Assembly: GCA_029264305.1 (NCBI GenBank)
Contig: JARICA010000017.1
Location: 62,001-126,000, forward strand
Reading direction: 5' to 3'
DNA: 64,000 nt
DNA from: Faecalimonas sp.
Lineage (GTDB): Bacteria > Bacillota > Clostridia > Lachnospirales > Lachnospiraceae
Shown here: piece by piece, positions 1 through 7,163 of the stretch
How positions within the stretch are numbered: the first letter of the stretch is position 1
How the letters are laid out: each line of letters opens with the position of its first letter
Program-made: the position numbers and the translations under genes
The notes under the pieces: generated by a model
The model's database searches: none
What the model saw: only the letters and a program-made list of their open reading frames with translations
What the model was told of the DNA's origin: nothing

Positions 1-126
1 ATAGGAAATCCAAAATTTAAAGGTGAAAAATTATACTCTATTATGATTAAATGGATTGCTCCAGTATGTCTTGTTGCAATTCTAATTAGTTCTATTTTAA
101 ACACCTTAGGAATTATTGTATTATAA
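1..126 (+). CDS. C-terminal end of a sodium-dependent (NSS-type) transporter, partial
   Basis: The window opens inside a reading frame that continues from the left edge and stops with TAA at 124-126. The 41 visible residues are a short charged loop (NPKFKGEKLY) followed by a hydrophobic helix that begins IKWIAPVCL. This ending resembles the last membrane segment of bacterial neurotransmitter:sodium symporter proteins, whose last helix often starts with IKWIAP. The gene is followed by a strong terminator. Only the tail is visible, so the family call rests on a short pattern and the substrate cannot be guessed. Confidence 0.5.
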   Translation: MGNPKFKGEKLYSIMIKWIAPVCLVAILISSILNTLGIIVL

Positions 127-135
127 ATCATAAAG

Positions 136-172
136 AAAAGCCTCTCTGTCTCATAACAGAAAGGCTTTTTTA
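136..172. terminator. Bidirectional intrinsic terminator
   Basis: A 13-bp stem with one mismatch (137-149 against 157-170) has A-rich and T-rich flanks, so it can end both the transporter gene from the left and the degV-type gene from the right. Confidence 0.85.
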
Positions 173-175
173 TTC

Positions 176-1039
176 CTATCTTTCATTTCCCATAAAAAAT
201 ACTGCTACAACTCCTGCACCTGTGTGACTTCCGATTACAGAACCAATTCCATTAATAATAATCTTTTTGATACCAAAACGGTTCTTTATCTGTTCTTCCA
301 AATATTTTGCATCTTCAATACAATTTCCATGAGTAATCATAACTACATCATTTTCATATCCTTGCATTTGGCTTTCCATTCTATCTAAAAGGGTAATCAA
401 AGATTTCTTTCTTCCTCGTTCTTTCCCAATAACAACTAATTTTCCTTCATTATCCATATGAATAATCGGTTTAATTTTAACCATTGTCCCTAAAATTGCC
501 GTTGTCTTAGAAATCCTCCCCCCTCGATGTAGGTGATTCAAATCATCCACTGTAACATTATGACAAATATGCAACTTGTTCTCTTCTATCCACTTTGCAA
601 TTTCCTCAAGACTTTTCTTCTGTTCTTTTAACTGCAATGCTTTATAAAGTAATAATCCTTCCCCCATAGACGCACACAAACTATCTATAACAATAATTTT
701 TGACTCTGGATACTCCTCACTCAAGTCTTCCGCAGCCATCCTTACGCTATTATAACTCCCACTCAGTCCTGATGAAAATCCAATATATAAAATATCTTTT
801 TCCTCTTGCAAAACAGGTTCCAGCGCTTTTCTCGCTTCTTCCGGATTAATCTGAGAAGTAGTTGGAAGCGAACCATTTTTTAATTTTTCAAAAAATTCTT
901 CATGTGACAGTCCTTCCAAATCTTTATAAGTAATCCCATCCATAATATAAGATAAAGAAATAGTTAGTACATCATTTTCCTCCAAAAATGCCTTTTGTAA
1001 ATCGACTGTACTGTCCGTTGCTATAATAAATTCTCTCAT
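176..1039 (-). CDS. DegV family fatty-acid-binding protein
   Basis: The 287-residue product has the DegV layout: an N-terminal EDD-fold domain starting MREFIIATDSTVDL, the conserved TSQ (TTSQINPEEA) and SSGLSGSYNS motifs that line the lipid pocket, and a C-terminal domain ending in the GSVIGSHTGAGV block. Family members such as FakB bind a fatty acid and hand it to the FakA kinase for phospholipid synthesis. No FakA-like gene is in the window, so which kinase it serves is unknown. Length is normal, and AGGAGGT lies just upstream of the ATG at 1039. It seems to be transcribed alone and ends at the terminator at 136-172. Confidence 0.9.
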   Translation of the reverse strand: MREFIIATDSTVDLQKAFLEENDVLTISLSYIMDGITYKDLEGLSHEEFFEKLKNGSLPTTSQINPEEARKALEPVLQEEKDILYIGFSSGLSGSYNSVRMAAEDLSEEYPESKIIVIDSLCASMGEGLLLYKALQLKEQKKSLEEIAKWIEENKLHICHNVTVDDLNHLHRGGRISKTTAILGTMVKIKPIIHMDNEGKLVVIGKERGRKKSLITLLDRMESQMQGYENDVVMITHGNCIEDAKYLEEQIKNRFGIKKIIINGIGSVIGSHTGAGVVAVFFMGNER

Positions 1040-1101
1040 GGCCGATACCTCCTGTCTATATAGAATATATCATACCATCTTTTCTCTATCATTAAAATAC
1101 T

Positions 1102-2472
1102 TTAATTTAATTTTATATTTAAATAATTTCTTCCTGACAATGTTTTATTACAAACAACCGAAATAATAACTATAAGGCAACCCACAACAAATCCAAACCA
1201 ATCAAACCATGCTGTCAATACAAGTAAAATTAATCTCATAAACTTCAAAGCATATCCTAATTCAAAATTTGGTTGTGTATAATTGGCCACAGCAACAAAA
1301 GACATATATAACATTACTTCACTATTAAACCACCCCGACTTTACCGAAAATTCCCCCATAACAATACCTGCAATTACACTCAGAGGCGTACTCAACATAC
1401 TCGGGGTATTCATTGCTGCTAAACGCAGACCATCAATAGCAAGCTCTAGCAGCAGTAACTGATACAAAATAGGTATATTTTGTACATCTCTAATCAAAAT
1501 AAATTCAAATGTCTTCGGTAACCATTCTGGATTTTGCATAAATAAAAGAAACAGCGGAGTAACAAATACTGTAGCAACCGTAATAATCGCTCTCGATACT
1601 TTTAAATACACGTTTGTTACTGTCGGAAAATAATAATCATTTGCTTCCTCTATCATATCTAGAATTGATGTCGGTAAAATCATTGCCGAAGGGGAATTAT
1701 CTACTAAAATTACAATCTTCCCTTCTAAAAGACAAGCAGCTGCAGTATCTGGCCGTTCTGTAAATTTAAATTTAGGAAAAGGATTAAACCATTTTCTTTT
1801 AAACAACTGTTCTGCCAAACTTTGCTGATTCATTCGCAAGTCATCCACTTTCATTTTGTCTAATCTATTTGTTAAATTTTTCAAAAGTTCTTTATCCACT
1901 CTATCTTCCATATACGCAACAACTACATCTGTTCTAGAACTATCTCCAATATCCATCATTTGCATAATAAGATGTGGATCACGAATTCTTCTTCTCATTA
2001 ATGCCGTATTAAACACAATTGTTTCTACAAATCCATCTCTTGACCCTCTCAAAGATTTATCTTTATAAGGTTCTTCTACACTTCTTGCTGGATATGTGCG
2101 ACAATCGATAGCAAGACAAGCAGAATATCCATCAATAAAAAAACAAGATACTCCTGATAAAACATTTCGTAAAATATCATCAAATTCTGTAAGAACATCC
2201 ACCTCCACATAGGGAATAAATTTTCTCGAAAATGTTGTAGCATCCTCCGGCATATCATATTTATTCACCCCTAAAAAAGAAGTCATCAATTTCTGCATCG
2301 TATCATCTTTAGTAAAACCATCTATAAAATAGAACGAACTTTCCTTTTCCCCTATGACAATATCTCTTCTAATCAAATCAAAACTTTCATTCACCGGCAA
2401 AACTGTATTCATATAATCAATATTTTCCACAAGTGAATCACTTACTTTTCTCGTTGTTATTTTTTCTACCAT
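1102..2472 (-). CDS. GerA-family spore germination receptor A subunit (orphan)
   Basis: The product has about 456 residues. A soluble N-terminal half carries the typical GerA block (RGSRDGFVETIVFNTALMRR) and the PSAMILPTS stretch before the membrane, then come about five hydrophobic segments. GerA-type A subunits sit in the inner spore membrane and form germinant-gated channels with B and C subunits. No gerB or gerC gene is adjacent, so this is an orphan receptor subunit or works with partners encoded elsewhere. The reading frame extends to a GTG at 2490, but the ATG at 2472 is preferred because GGAGGG lies 4-5 bases upstream. A forespore-type promoter fits upstream. Confidence 0.88.
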   Translation of the reverse strand: MVEKITTRKVSDSLVENIDYMNTVLPVNESFDLIRRDIVIGEKESSFYFIDGFTKDDTMQKLMTSFLGVNKYDMPEDATTFSRKFIPYVEVDVLTEFDDILRNVLSGVSCFFIDGYSACLAIDCRTYPARSVEEPYKDKSLRGSRDGFVETIVFNTALMRRRIRDPHLIMQMMDIGDSSRTDVVVAYMEDRVDKELLKNLTNRLDKMKVDDLRMNQQSLAEQLFKRKWFNPFPKFKFTERPDTAAACLLEGKIVILVDNSPSAMILPTSILDMIEEANDYYFPTVTNVYLKVSRAIITVATVFVTPLFLLFMQNPEWLPKTFEFILIRDVQNIPILYQLLLLELAIDGLRLAAMNTPSMLSTPLSVIAGIVMGEFSVKSGWFNSEVMLYMSFVAVANYTQPNFELGYALKFMRLILLVLTAWFDWFGFVVGCLIVIISVVCNKTLSGRNYLNIKLN

Positions 2473-2499
2473 ATTTCCCTCCATATTCACTTCTTAAAT

Positions 2500-2529
2500 C
2501 ATTATGGACAAAATATAATAAAAATATAC
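2500..2529 (-). promoter_or_regulatory. Candidate forespore (SigF/SigG-type) promoter of the gerA-like gene
   Basis: On the minus strand GTATA (2525-2529) is followed after 18 bases by CATAATG (2500-2506). This fits the SigG pattern GHATR-N18-CATWHTA at 11 of 12 positions. It lies about 28 bases before the preferred start codon. The region is AT-rich, so a chance match is possible. Confidence 0.45.
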
Positions 2530-2531
2530 AA

Positions 2532-2567
2532 AAAAGAAAACGCAGTAAAGATGTTGCGTTTTCTTTT
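2532..2567 (-). terminator. Terminator of the nrdD-nrdG-dut operon
   Basis: A perfect 12-bp stem (2532-2543 against 2556-2567) is followed on the minus strand by a run of T, 16 bases after the dut stop codon. Confidence 0.9.
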
Positions 2568-2582
2568 AATAAATTTCCAAAA

Positions 2583-3095
2583 CTATTTCGTTGTACTTCC
2601 AAGTCCTCCATTTCTTACACTTGTCACATTATCATCGAAAGTAATACCATATTCCACAAAAATCCCTTGCATAAACCCAGTTCCCGCTAAAATTTCCGCT
2701 TTTTTATTTTCATTTGTATCATTTGTAATTTTCGCAAAAATATGTCCTTCATTATCCGAATAAAAATAATCGCTATCGATAATACCAACCGTATTATTTA
2801 ATTGCAAACGATATTTAAACCCAAGGCTACTTCTTGGATAACATTTCAACACCCAATTTTCTTCCATTTCCACGCGAATTCCTGTCGGAATTTTCACTGT
2901 TTCACCAGGAGATAAAGAAAATGTCATCGGCGCATAAAAATCATATCCTGCCGACCCTGCTGTTGCTCTTTTAGGTAATTTTATTTCCTCATAAATTTTT
3001 TGTATTTCTTCTTTTTTTGTATTTGGAAATGTATCTTTCCATCCTTCTTCAAACTGTTCATAACTTACTTTATGAAATTTTGCTATTCTTTTCAT
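2583..3095 (-). CDS. dut: dUTP diphosphatase (trimeric dUTPase family)
   Basis: The protein hydrolyses dUTP to dUMP and diphosphate. This keeps uracil out of DNA and supplies the precursor of dTMP. The trimeric dUTPase motifs are present in order: AGYDFYAP (motif 1), PRSSLGFK (motif 2), VGIIDSDY (motif 3) and a glycine-rich GGLGSTTK tail (motif 5). About 45 extra N-terminal residues precede motif 1. The frame extends to a GTG at 3107, but the ATG at 3095, with AAGGTGGAAG upstream, looks more natural and gives 170 residues. It is the last gene of the nrdD-nrdG-dut operon, a sensible grouping for deoxynucleotide supply. Confidence 0.88.
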   Translation of the reverse strand: MKRIAKFHKVSYEQFEEGWKDTFPNTKKEEIQKIYEEIKLPKRATAGSAGYDFYAPMTFSLSPGETVKIPTGIRVEMEENWVLKCYPRSSLGFKYRLQLNNTVGIIDSDYFYSDNEGHIFAKITNDTNENKKAEILAGTGFMQGIFVEYGITFDDNVTSVRNGGLGSTTK

Positions 3096-3108
3096 TATCT
3101 CTTCCACC

Positions 3109-3597
3109 TTAGTTATATAATATTACTTTATCTTGTTTTAACGTTTCTTGCACATCAATCACTCGCTGATTAGAACTTCCTTTCCAATGCAAATTAGCAT
3201 CTTTCTTGTCGCATTCAAACTCTCCATCAACAAGAACATCTATATATTTCATAAGTTCCATTTCTTTAATATTTTCCCACAATGCACCTGTATAAAGCCA
3301 AGTTGTTTTTTGCGGAAATTTCCCACGGATTTCTTTTGCTAAATCTGTAATTTCATAAACGTTGTTAATATGTAATGGATCTCCTCCACTAAACGTAATT
3401 CCACTAGTATAACTTTTTCCTAATTCTACGAAAAGTTCTTCCTTTGCCGCATCATCAAATTCTAGTCCTCCATTTGGGTCCCAAGTAATTGGATTATGGC
3501 ACTCTTTACAACAATGATTGCATCCTGACACCCACAAAACCACACGCAGCCCATCTCCATTTAACATATCATCTTTTGTTATATTATGATATCGCAT
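3109..3597 (-). CDS. nrdG: Anaerobic ribonucleotide reductase activating protein (radical SAM)
   Basis: This 162-residue activase uses S-adenosylmethionine and a 4Fe-4S cluster to place the glycyl radical on NrdD. The cluster motif CxxxCxxC is seen in SGCNHCCKECHNP near residue 26-37, and the SAM-binding GGDP follows (TFSGGDPLH). Length is normal for NrdG. Its ATG overlaps the nrdD stop codon as TAATG at 3595-3599, so the two genes are probably translationally coupled. Confidence 0.95.
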   Translation of the reverse strand: MRYHNITKDDMLNGDGLRVVLWVSGCNHCCKECHNPITWDPNGGLEFDDAAKEELFVELGKSYTSGITFSGGDPLHINNVYEITDLAKEIRGKFPQKTTWLYTGALWENIKEMELMKYIDVLVDGEFECDKKDANLHWKGSSNQRVIDVQETLKQDKVILYN

Positions 3598-5717
3598 TAC
3601 ATACTCTTCCTTTCCGCGATTTCAGCCATTTTTGCATCATTTAAACGTGTATCGCCTTTTACCCTTGAATAAGAAAGATAACCGTTCATTCTATCAATTT
3701 TAGTCAAATTTGTACTTCCACACTTCGGACAAACATCCATAGAGAGTTCCTCATGTCCACAATCATCACAATATGCTAAAGATAAATTTACACCTTCGTA
3801 AAATCCCATTTCCATCGCTCTTCTAACTAAAGCTTTAATCGCTTCTGTATTATAGTTAATTGGATATTTTACATATTGAATTTTTCCACCATTGCATAAA
3901 TCCCAAAAACGGAATTCCAAATCTTGCTTCTCTATTGGGGTAATATCCTCTGTTACATGACAATGAAAACTATTACTTACATATTCGCGATCAGAAACAT
4001 TTTCCACAATACCATATTTCTTACGGAACTGTTGTACTTGAACACCACACAAATTTTCAGCAGGTGTTCCATAAATCGCATATAAATATCCATCTTCTTT
4101 CTTAAATTCGTTTACACGCTTATTAATATATTCTAGTGTTTTAATTGCAAACTCTCCGTCTTCCACTAATGATTTCTTATTGTAGAGTTGCTGCAATTCA
4201 TTGATTGCTGTAATTCCAAAAGAAGCTGTTGCTGATTTTAATAATGGTTTGATTTTATCATACAATCCTAAATTTCCACCATAAAATCCGCCTTCACAAT
4301 ATGCTAATGGATTTGTAGACGCTTTCATCTCTCCCAAATATTCATAAGTACGAATGTGAAGTTGTCGAATAAGTTCTAAATAATAATCTAGTACCTCAAA
4401 AAATTCTCTATTCTCTTGTTTTGCTTTCGCATAAATCATCGGAAGATGAAGGCTCACTGCACCAATATTAAATCTTCCCACAAATACCGGCTTATCATTT
4501 TCATCTGCTGGATTCATTCCACCTTTTTCATACCAAGGAGACAAAAACGCACGACATCCCATAGGACTAACAATTTTACCGTATCGCTTATACATGCTTG
4601 GGACATAACCTTTTCCAGTTAAACTTAACCAGTCTGGATACATCGTCTTTCTCGAGCACTCAATCCCCGCCTCAAAAACGTCCTCCAAAGGTTTTCCTGG
4701 TCCATGTAGATTTTCATCATAAAGAAAAACAATTTTAGGAAATAGTACAGGTTTTTTATGTCCCTCTTTTCCTTGACCATTCTTGCGTACTTCTAACATT
4801 TTAATCGTGGCCAATTTTCCATAAATACTTGTATTTGTACCAGAAGTTACTGTGATAAATGGATAGTCTCCACGACTTGAAGATACAGAATTAAACTTAT
4901 ATTCCCAACCTTGAAATCCTTGTTCCATTTCTTTTTCCAAATCTGCCCATGCAACTTCATGAGCTTTTTCTTCCGAAAGACCTAAACTTTGATATTTTTC
5001 CAACAAAGCTTTATGAGATTTTTCAGCAAACGGTTCCAATATATCATCAACACTTGGAACTGTAAATCCACCATACTGCTGACTTGCTGCACTTAACACA
5101 ATATCTCCAATAACATCAAATGCCGTATCTAAAGATTTCGGTTCATTATACCAAAGATTTCCCATCTCAAATCCACCAAGCAATACGTTCTTTACATCAA
5201 ACAAGCAACAGTTCATCGTATCTCTTCGCGCTGACATATCATGAATATAAATATACCCCTCTCGAATTGCTTGTATCTCTTCAATTGTAAGGAAAAACTT
5301 CTTATATAATTCTTTATTCAATTCATTAAAAATCAAACTTCTCTTTGTAGATACAAGGGCACTATCTGTATTACTGTTTTCCTTATCACCTATATACATA
5401 ATTGACTGGCTTTTCTTGTACACTTCATCTAGCATCTGGACAAAATCTTGTTTATAATTTCTATAGTCACGATAACTTTTCGCCACCATGGGATTCACTT
5501 TTTCCAAAGCACCTTCTACGACATTATGCATCTGAGCAATCCTAATTTCGTTTATCCCCATTTTATGTACTTCTTCTTCAACAAATTTGCAAATAAAATC
5601 CAAATCTTCTTGCGTAAATTTAATTAATGCACGATACGCCGATTTATTAACTGCAACAATGACTTTTTGTACATTAAATTCTTCTCTTGTTCCATCTTTT
5701 TTAATTACTTTTATCAC
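3597..5717 (-). CDS. nrdD: Class III anaerobic ribonucleoside-triphosphate reductase
   Basis: NrdD reduces ribonucleoside triphosphates to deoxy forms under anaerobic conditions through a glycyl radical. The sequence shows an N-terminal ATP-cone (KKDGTREEFNVQKV), the thiyl-radical cysteine in SPMGCRAFLSPW, a four-cysteine zinc site near the C-terminus (CDDCGH and CPKCGS) and the glycyl-radical segment RMNGYLSYSR. The longest frame begins with TTG at 5771, but the GTG at 5717 is chosen because AAGGAGAG stands 5-7 bases upstream; this gives 706 residues. A strong promoter and an NrdR-like box precede the gene, and nrdG and dut follow in the same operon. Confidence 0.95.
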   Translation of the reverse strand: MIKVIKKDGTREEFNVQKVIVAVNKSAYRALIKFTQEDLDFICKFVEEEVHKMGINEIRIAQMHNVVEGALEKVNPMVAKSYRDYRNYKQDFVQMLDEVYKKSQSIMYIGDKENSNTDSALVSTKRSLIFNELNKELYKKFFLTIEEIQAIREGYIYIHDMSARRDTMNCCLFDVKNVLLGGFEMGNLWYNEPKSLDTAFDVIGDIVLSAASQQYGGFTVPSVDDILEPFAEKSHKALLEKYQSLGLSEEKAHEVAWADLEKEMEQGFQGWEYKFNSVSSSRGDYPFITVTSGTNTSIYGKLATIKMLEVRKNGQGKEGHKKPVLFPKIVFLYDENLHGPGKPLEDVFEAGIECSRKTMYPDWLSLTGKGYVPSMYKRYGKIVSPMGCRAFLSPWYEKGGMNPADENDKPVFVGRFNIGAVSLHLPMIYAKAKQENREFFEVLDYYLELIRQLHIRTYEYLGEMKASTNPLAYCEGGFYGGNLGLYDKIKPLLKSATASFGITAINELQQLYNKKSLVEDGEFAIKTLEYINKRVNEFKKEDGYLYAIYGTPAENLCGVQVQQFRKKYGIVENVSDREYVSNSFHCHVTEDITPIEKQDLEFRFWDLCNGGKIQYVKYPINYNTEAIKALVRRAMEMGFYEGVNLSLAYCDDCGHEELSMDVCPKCGSTNLTKIDRMNGYLSYSRVKGDTRLNDAKMAEIAERKSM

Positions 5718-5777
5718 AGATACTCTCCTTCCTTTTACCTCTTTAATTCTATATTTAGTATTAACATTCAAATATAA

Positions 5778-5793
5778 TCACTATATATTGTTT
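5778..5793 (-). promoter_or_regulatory. NrdR-like operator
   Basis: The palindrome matches the NrdR-box consensus ACACWATATATWGTGT at 14 of 16 positions and lies just downstream of the predicted transcription start. NrdR is the repressor of ribonucleotide reductase genes. A weaker, partly matching copy overlaps the -10 element about two helical turns away. Confidence 0.7.
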
Positions 5794-5808
5794 TGCTGTG
5801 TCTTATCT

Positions 5809-5837
5809 ATAGTACCACTTGCTCAATACATCGTCAA
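5809..5837 (-). promoter_or_regulatory. SigA-type promoter of nrdD-nrdG-dut
   Basis: On the minus strand TTGACG (5832-5837) is followed after exactly 17 bases by TACTAT (5809-5814). The NrdR-like box sits immediately downstream. Confidence 0.75.
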
Positions 5838-5896
5838 CAAAATCTAATTCGAAATAATATACAAAATTTTTAACCTTCAACTCCTATATTTTTGTT

Positions 5897-5926
5897 TAAA
5901 AAAATAAGTTGTCTGTGCTTGACAAC
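5897..5926 (-). terminator. Intrinsic terminator after the YibE/F gene
   Basis: GTTGTC (5908-5913) pairs with GACAAC (5921-5926), and the minus strand continues into a T-rich run at 5897-5907. Confidence 0.8.
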
Positions 5927-5941
5927 CCATTTTCTTTATTA

Positions 5942-7111
5942 TTATGTTCTTTCAATATTGTAATGTTTTTCCCCCATATACATTGCTGCTACTACTGATA
6001 CCAACGGCACTGTTAAAATCACACCTATTGACCCTGCTATTCCTTGTATAATTTCTATTCCCATTTCATAAGAATTCATCATTTGTAAAAATGGCATATC
6101 ATATGCATAAAAAACCATAAACGTACTTAAAGAACCACCCGAAAATGCAAGAATCAACGTATTTGCCATTGTCCCCATCATATCTCCTCCTATTTTGATT
6201 CCGCTTTTAAACAATTCACGTCTCGTCAATTGTGGATTATGATAATGTAGTTCTTCAATCGTAGTAGATATTGACATGGCTACATCCATAACAGCTCCCA
6301 AAGATGCAATCAAAATTCCCGAGAACAAAAGCCCACCAATCTGTAATTTACTATTTTGCCCTATATATAACAATGTTTCAATATTATTTACATTATACCC
6401 TGTAATACGACCTAATTTTCCAAATAAACTTGCCGAAATTCCAGCTATAATGACACCACTTACTGTTCCTATAATCGCACATGCTGTTTTCTTCGAAAAA
6501 CCACCAATAAAATACATTGTAACAAACGTAGTTAAAATCGTTACAATGGCAGCGCTTAAAAACGGAGAAAATCCTAAATACATCATAGGTAAATATAAAT
6601 ACAATATACAAATAAATGTAAAGATTAATCCTAGAGCAGATGTAAACCCTTTGCTTCTTCCAATTATAACTAATGTTAAAAAGAAAATACCTATCATAAT
6701 AAATAAAATTGTTGTTCGATTATAATTATATACACTAGCACTTACTTTCCCGTTATATTCGCTTACCTGCACAATAACAGAAGTTCCCACTTGGCAATCT
6801 GCTCCATAAAGATAACTATCTATATTTGTTGCTTCTACAATCTCTCCTTTAAATTCGCCACTTTTCAAACGCACCTTTATCTCTTGCGTCCCTTGTTGAC
6901 TTCCATCTTCATTTCTTTTTCCAGAAATTATCTCTACTACTTCTGCTTTTTCAAATTGATTCCCATTTTCTTCCAATAACTCTTTTTTCTCTATTGATTG
7001 ATTAAAAAAATACAAAAAAACAAAAAACAAAAGAATTGCTACCCACACACAAATATGCTTCATCTTTTCTTTTTTGCTCAGTTTTCTAAACATTTCTATG
7101 CCTTTTTTCAC
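5942..7111 (-). CDS. YibE/F family membrane protein
   Basis: The roughly 389-residue protein has one N-terminal membrane segment, a small extracytoplasmic beta-rich domain (about residues 45-125), and then seven or so hydrophobic segments ending near the C-terminus. This matches the YibE/F-like family, including GISTTIEELHYHNP-type loops. The family has no firmly known activity. The frame starts with ATG at 7123, but that ATG overlaps GGAGG; the GTG at 7111, five bases after GGAGG, is a better start. The gene follows the phosphatase gene on the same strand, separated only by a perfect stem-loop. Confidence 0.85.
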   Translation of the reverse strand: MKKGIEMFRKLSKKEKMKHICVWVAILLFFVFLYFFNQSIEKKELLEENGNQFEKAEVVEIISGKRNEDGSQQGTQEIKVRLKSGEFKGEIVEATNIDSYLYGADCQVGTSVIVQVSEYNGKVSASVYNYNRTTILFIMIGIFFLTLVIIGRSKGFTSALGLIFTFICILYLYLPMMYLGFSPFLSAAIVTILTTFVTMYFIGGFSKKTACAIIGTVSGVIIAGISASLFGKLGRITGYNVNNIETLLYIGQNSKLQIGGLLFSGILIASLGAVMDVAMSISTTIEELHYHNPQLTRRELFKSGIKIGGDMMGTMANTLILAFSGGSLSTFMVFYAYDMPFLQMMNSYEMGIEIIQGIAGSIGVILTVPLVSVVAAMYMGEKHYNIERT

Positions 7112-7129
7112 AATTTCCTCCATATATCA

Positions 7130-7155
7130 GACAGGACAGAAAATTCTGTCCTGTC
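7130..7155. other. Perfect 12-bp stem-loop ahead of the YibE/F gene
   Basis: Two perfectly complementary 12-base arms (7130-7141 and 7144-7155) stand nine bases upstream of the ribosome binding site of the YibE/F gene. There is no U-run on either strand, so it is not a standard terminator. It could slow read-through from the phosphatase gene, protect an mRNA end, or modulate translation. Confidence 0.6.
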
Positions 7156-7163
7156 CATTTATA

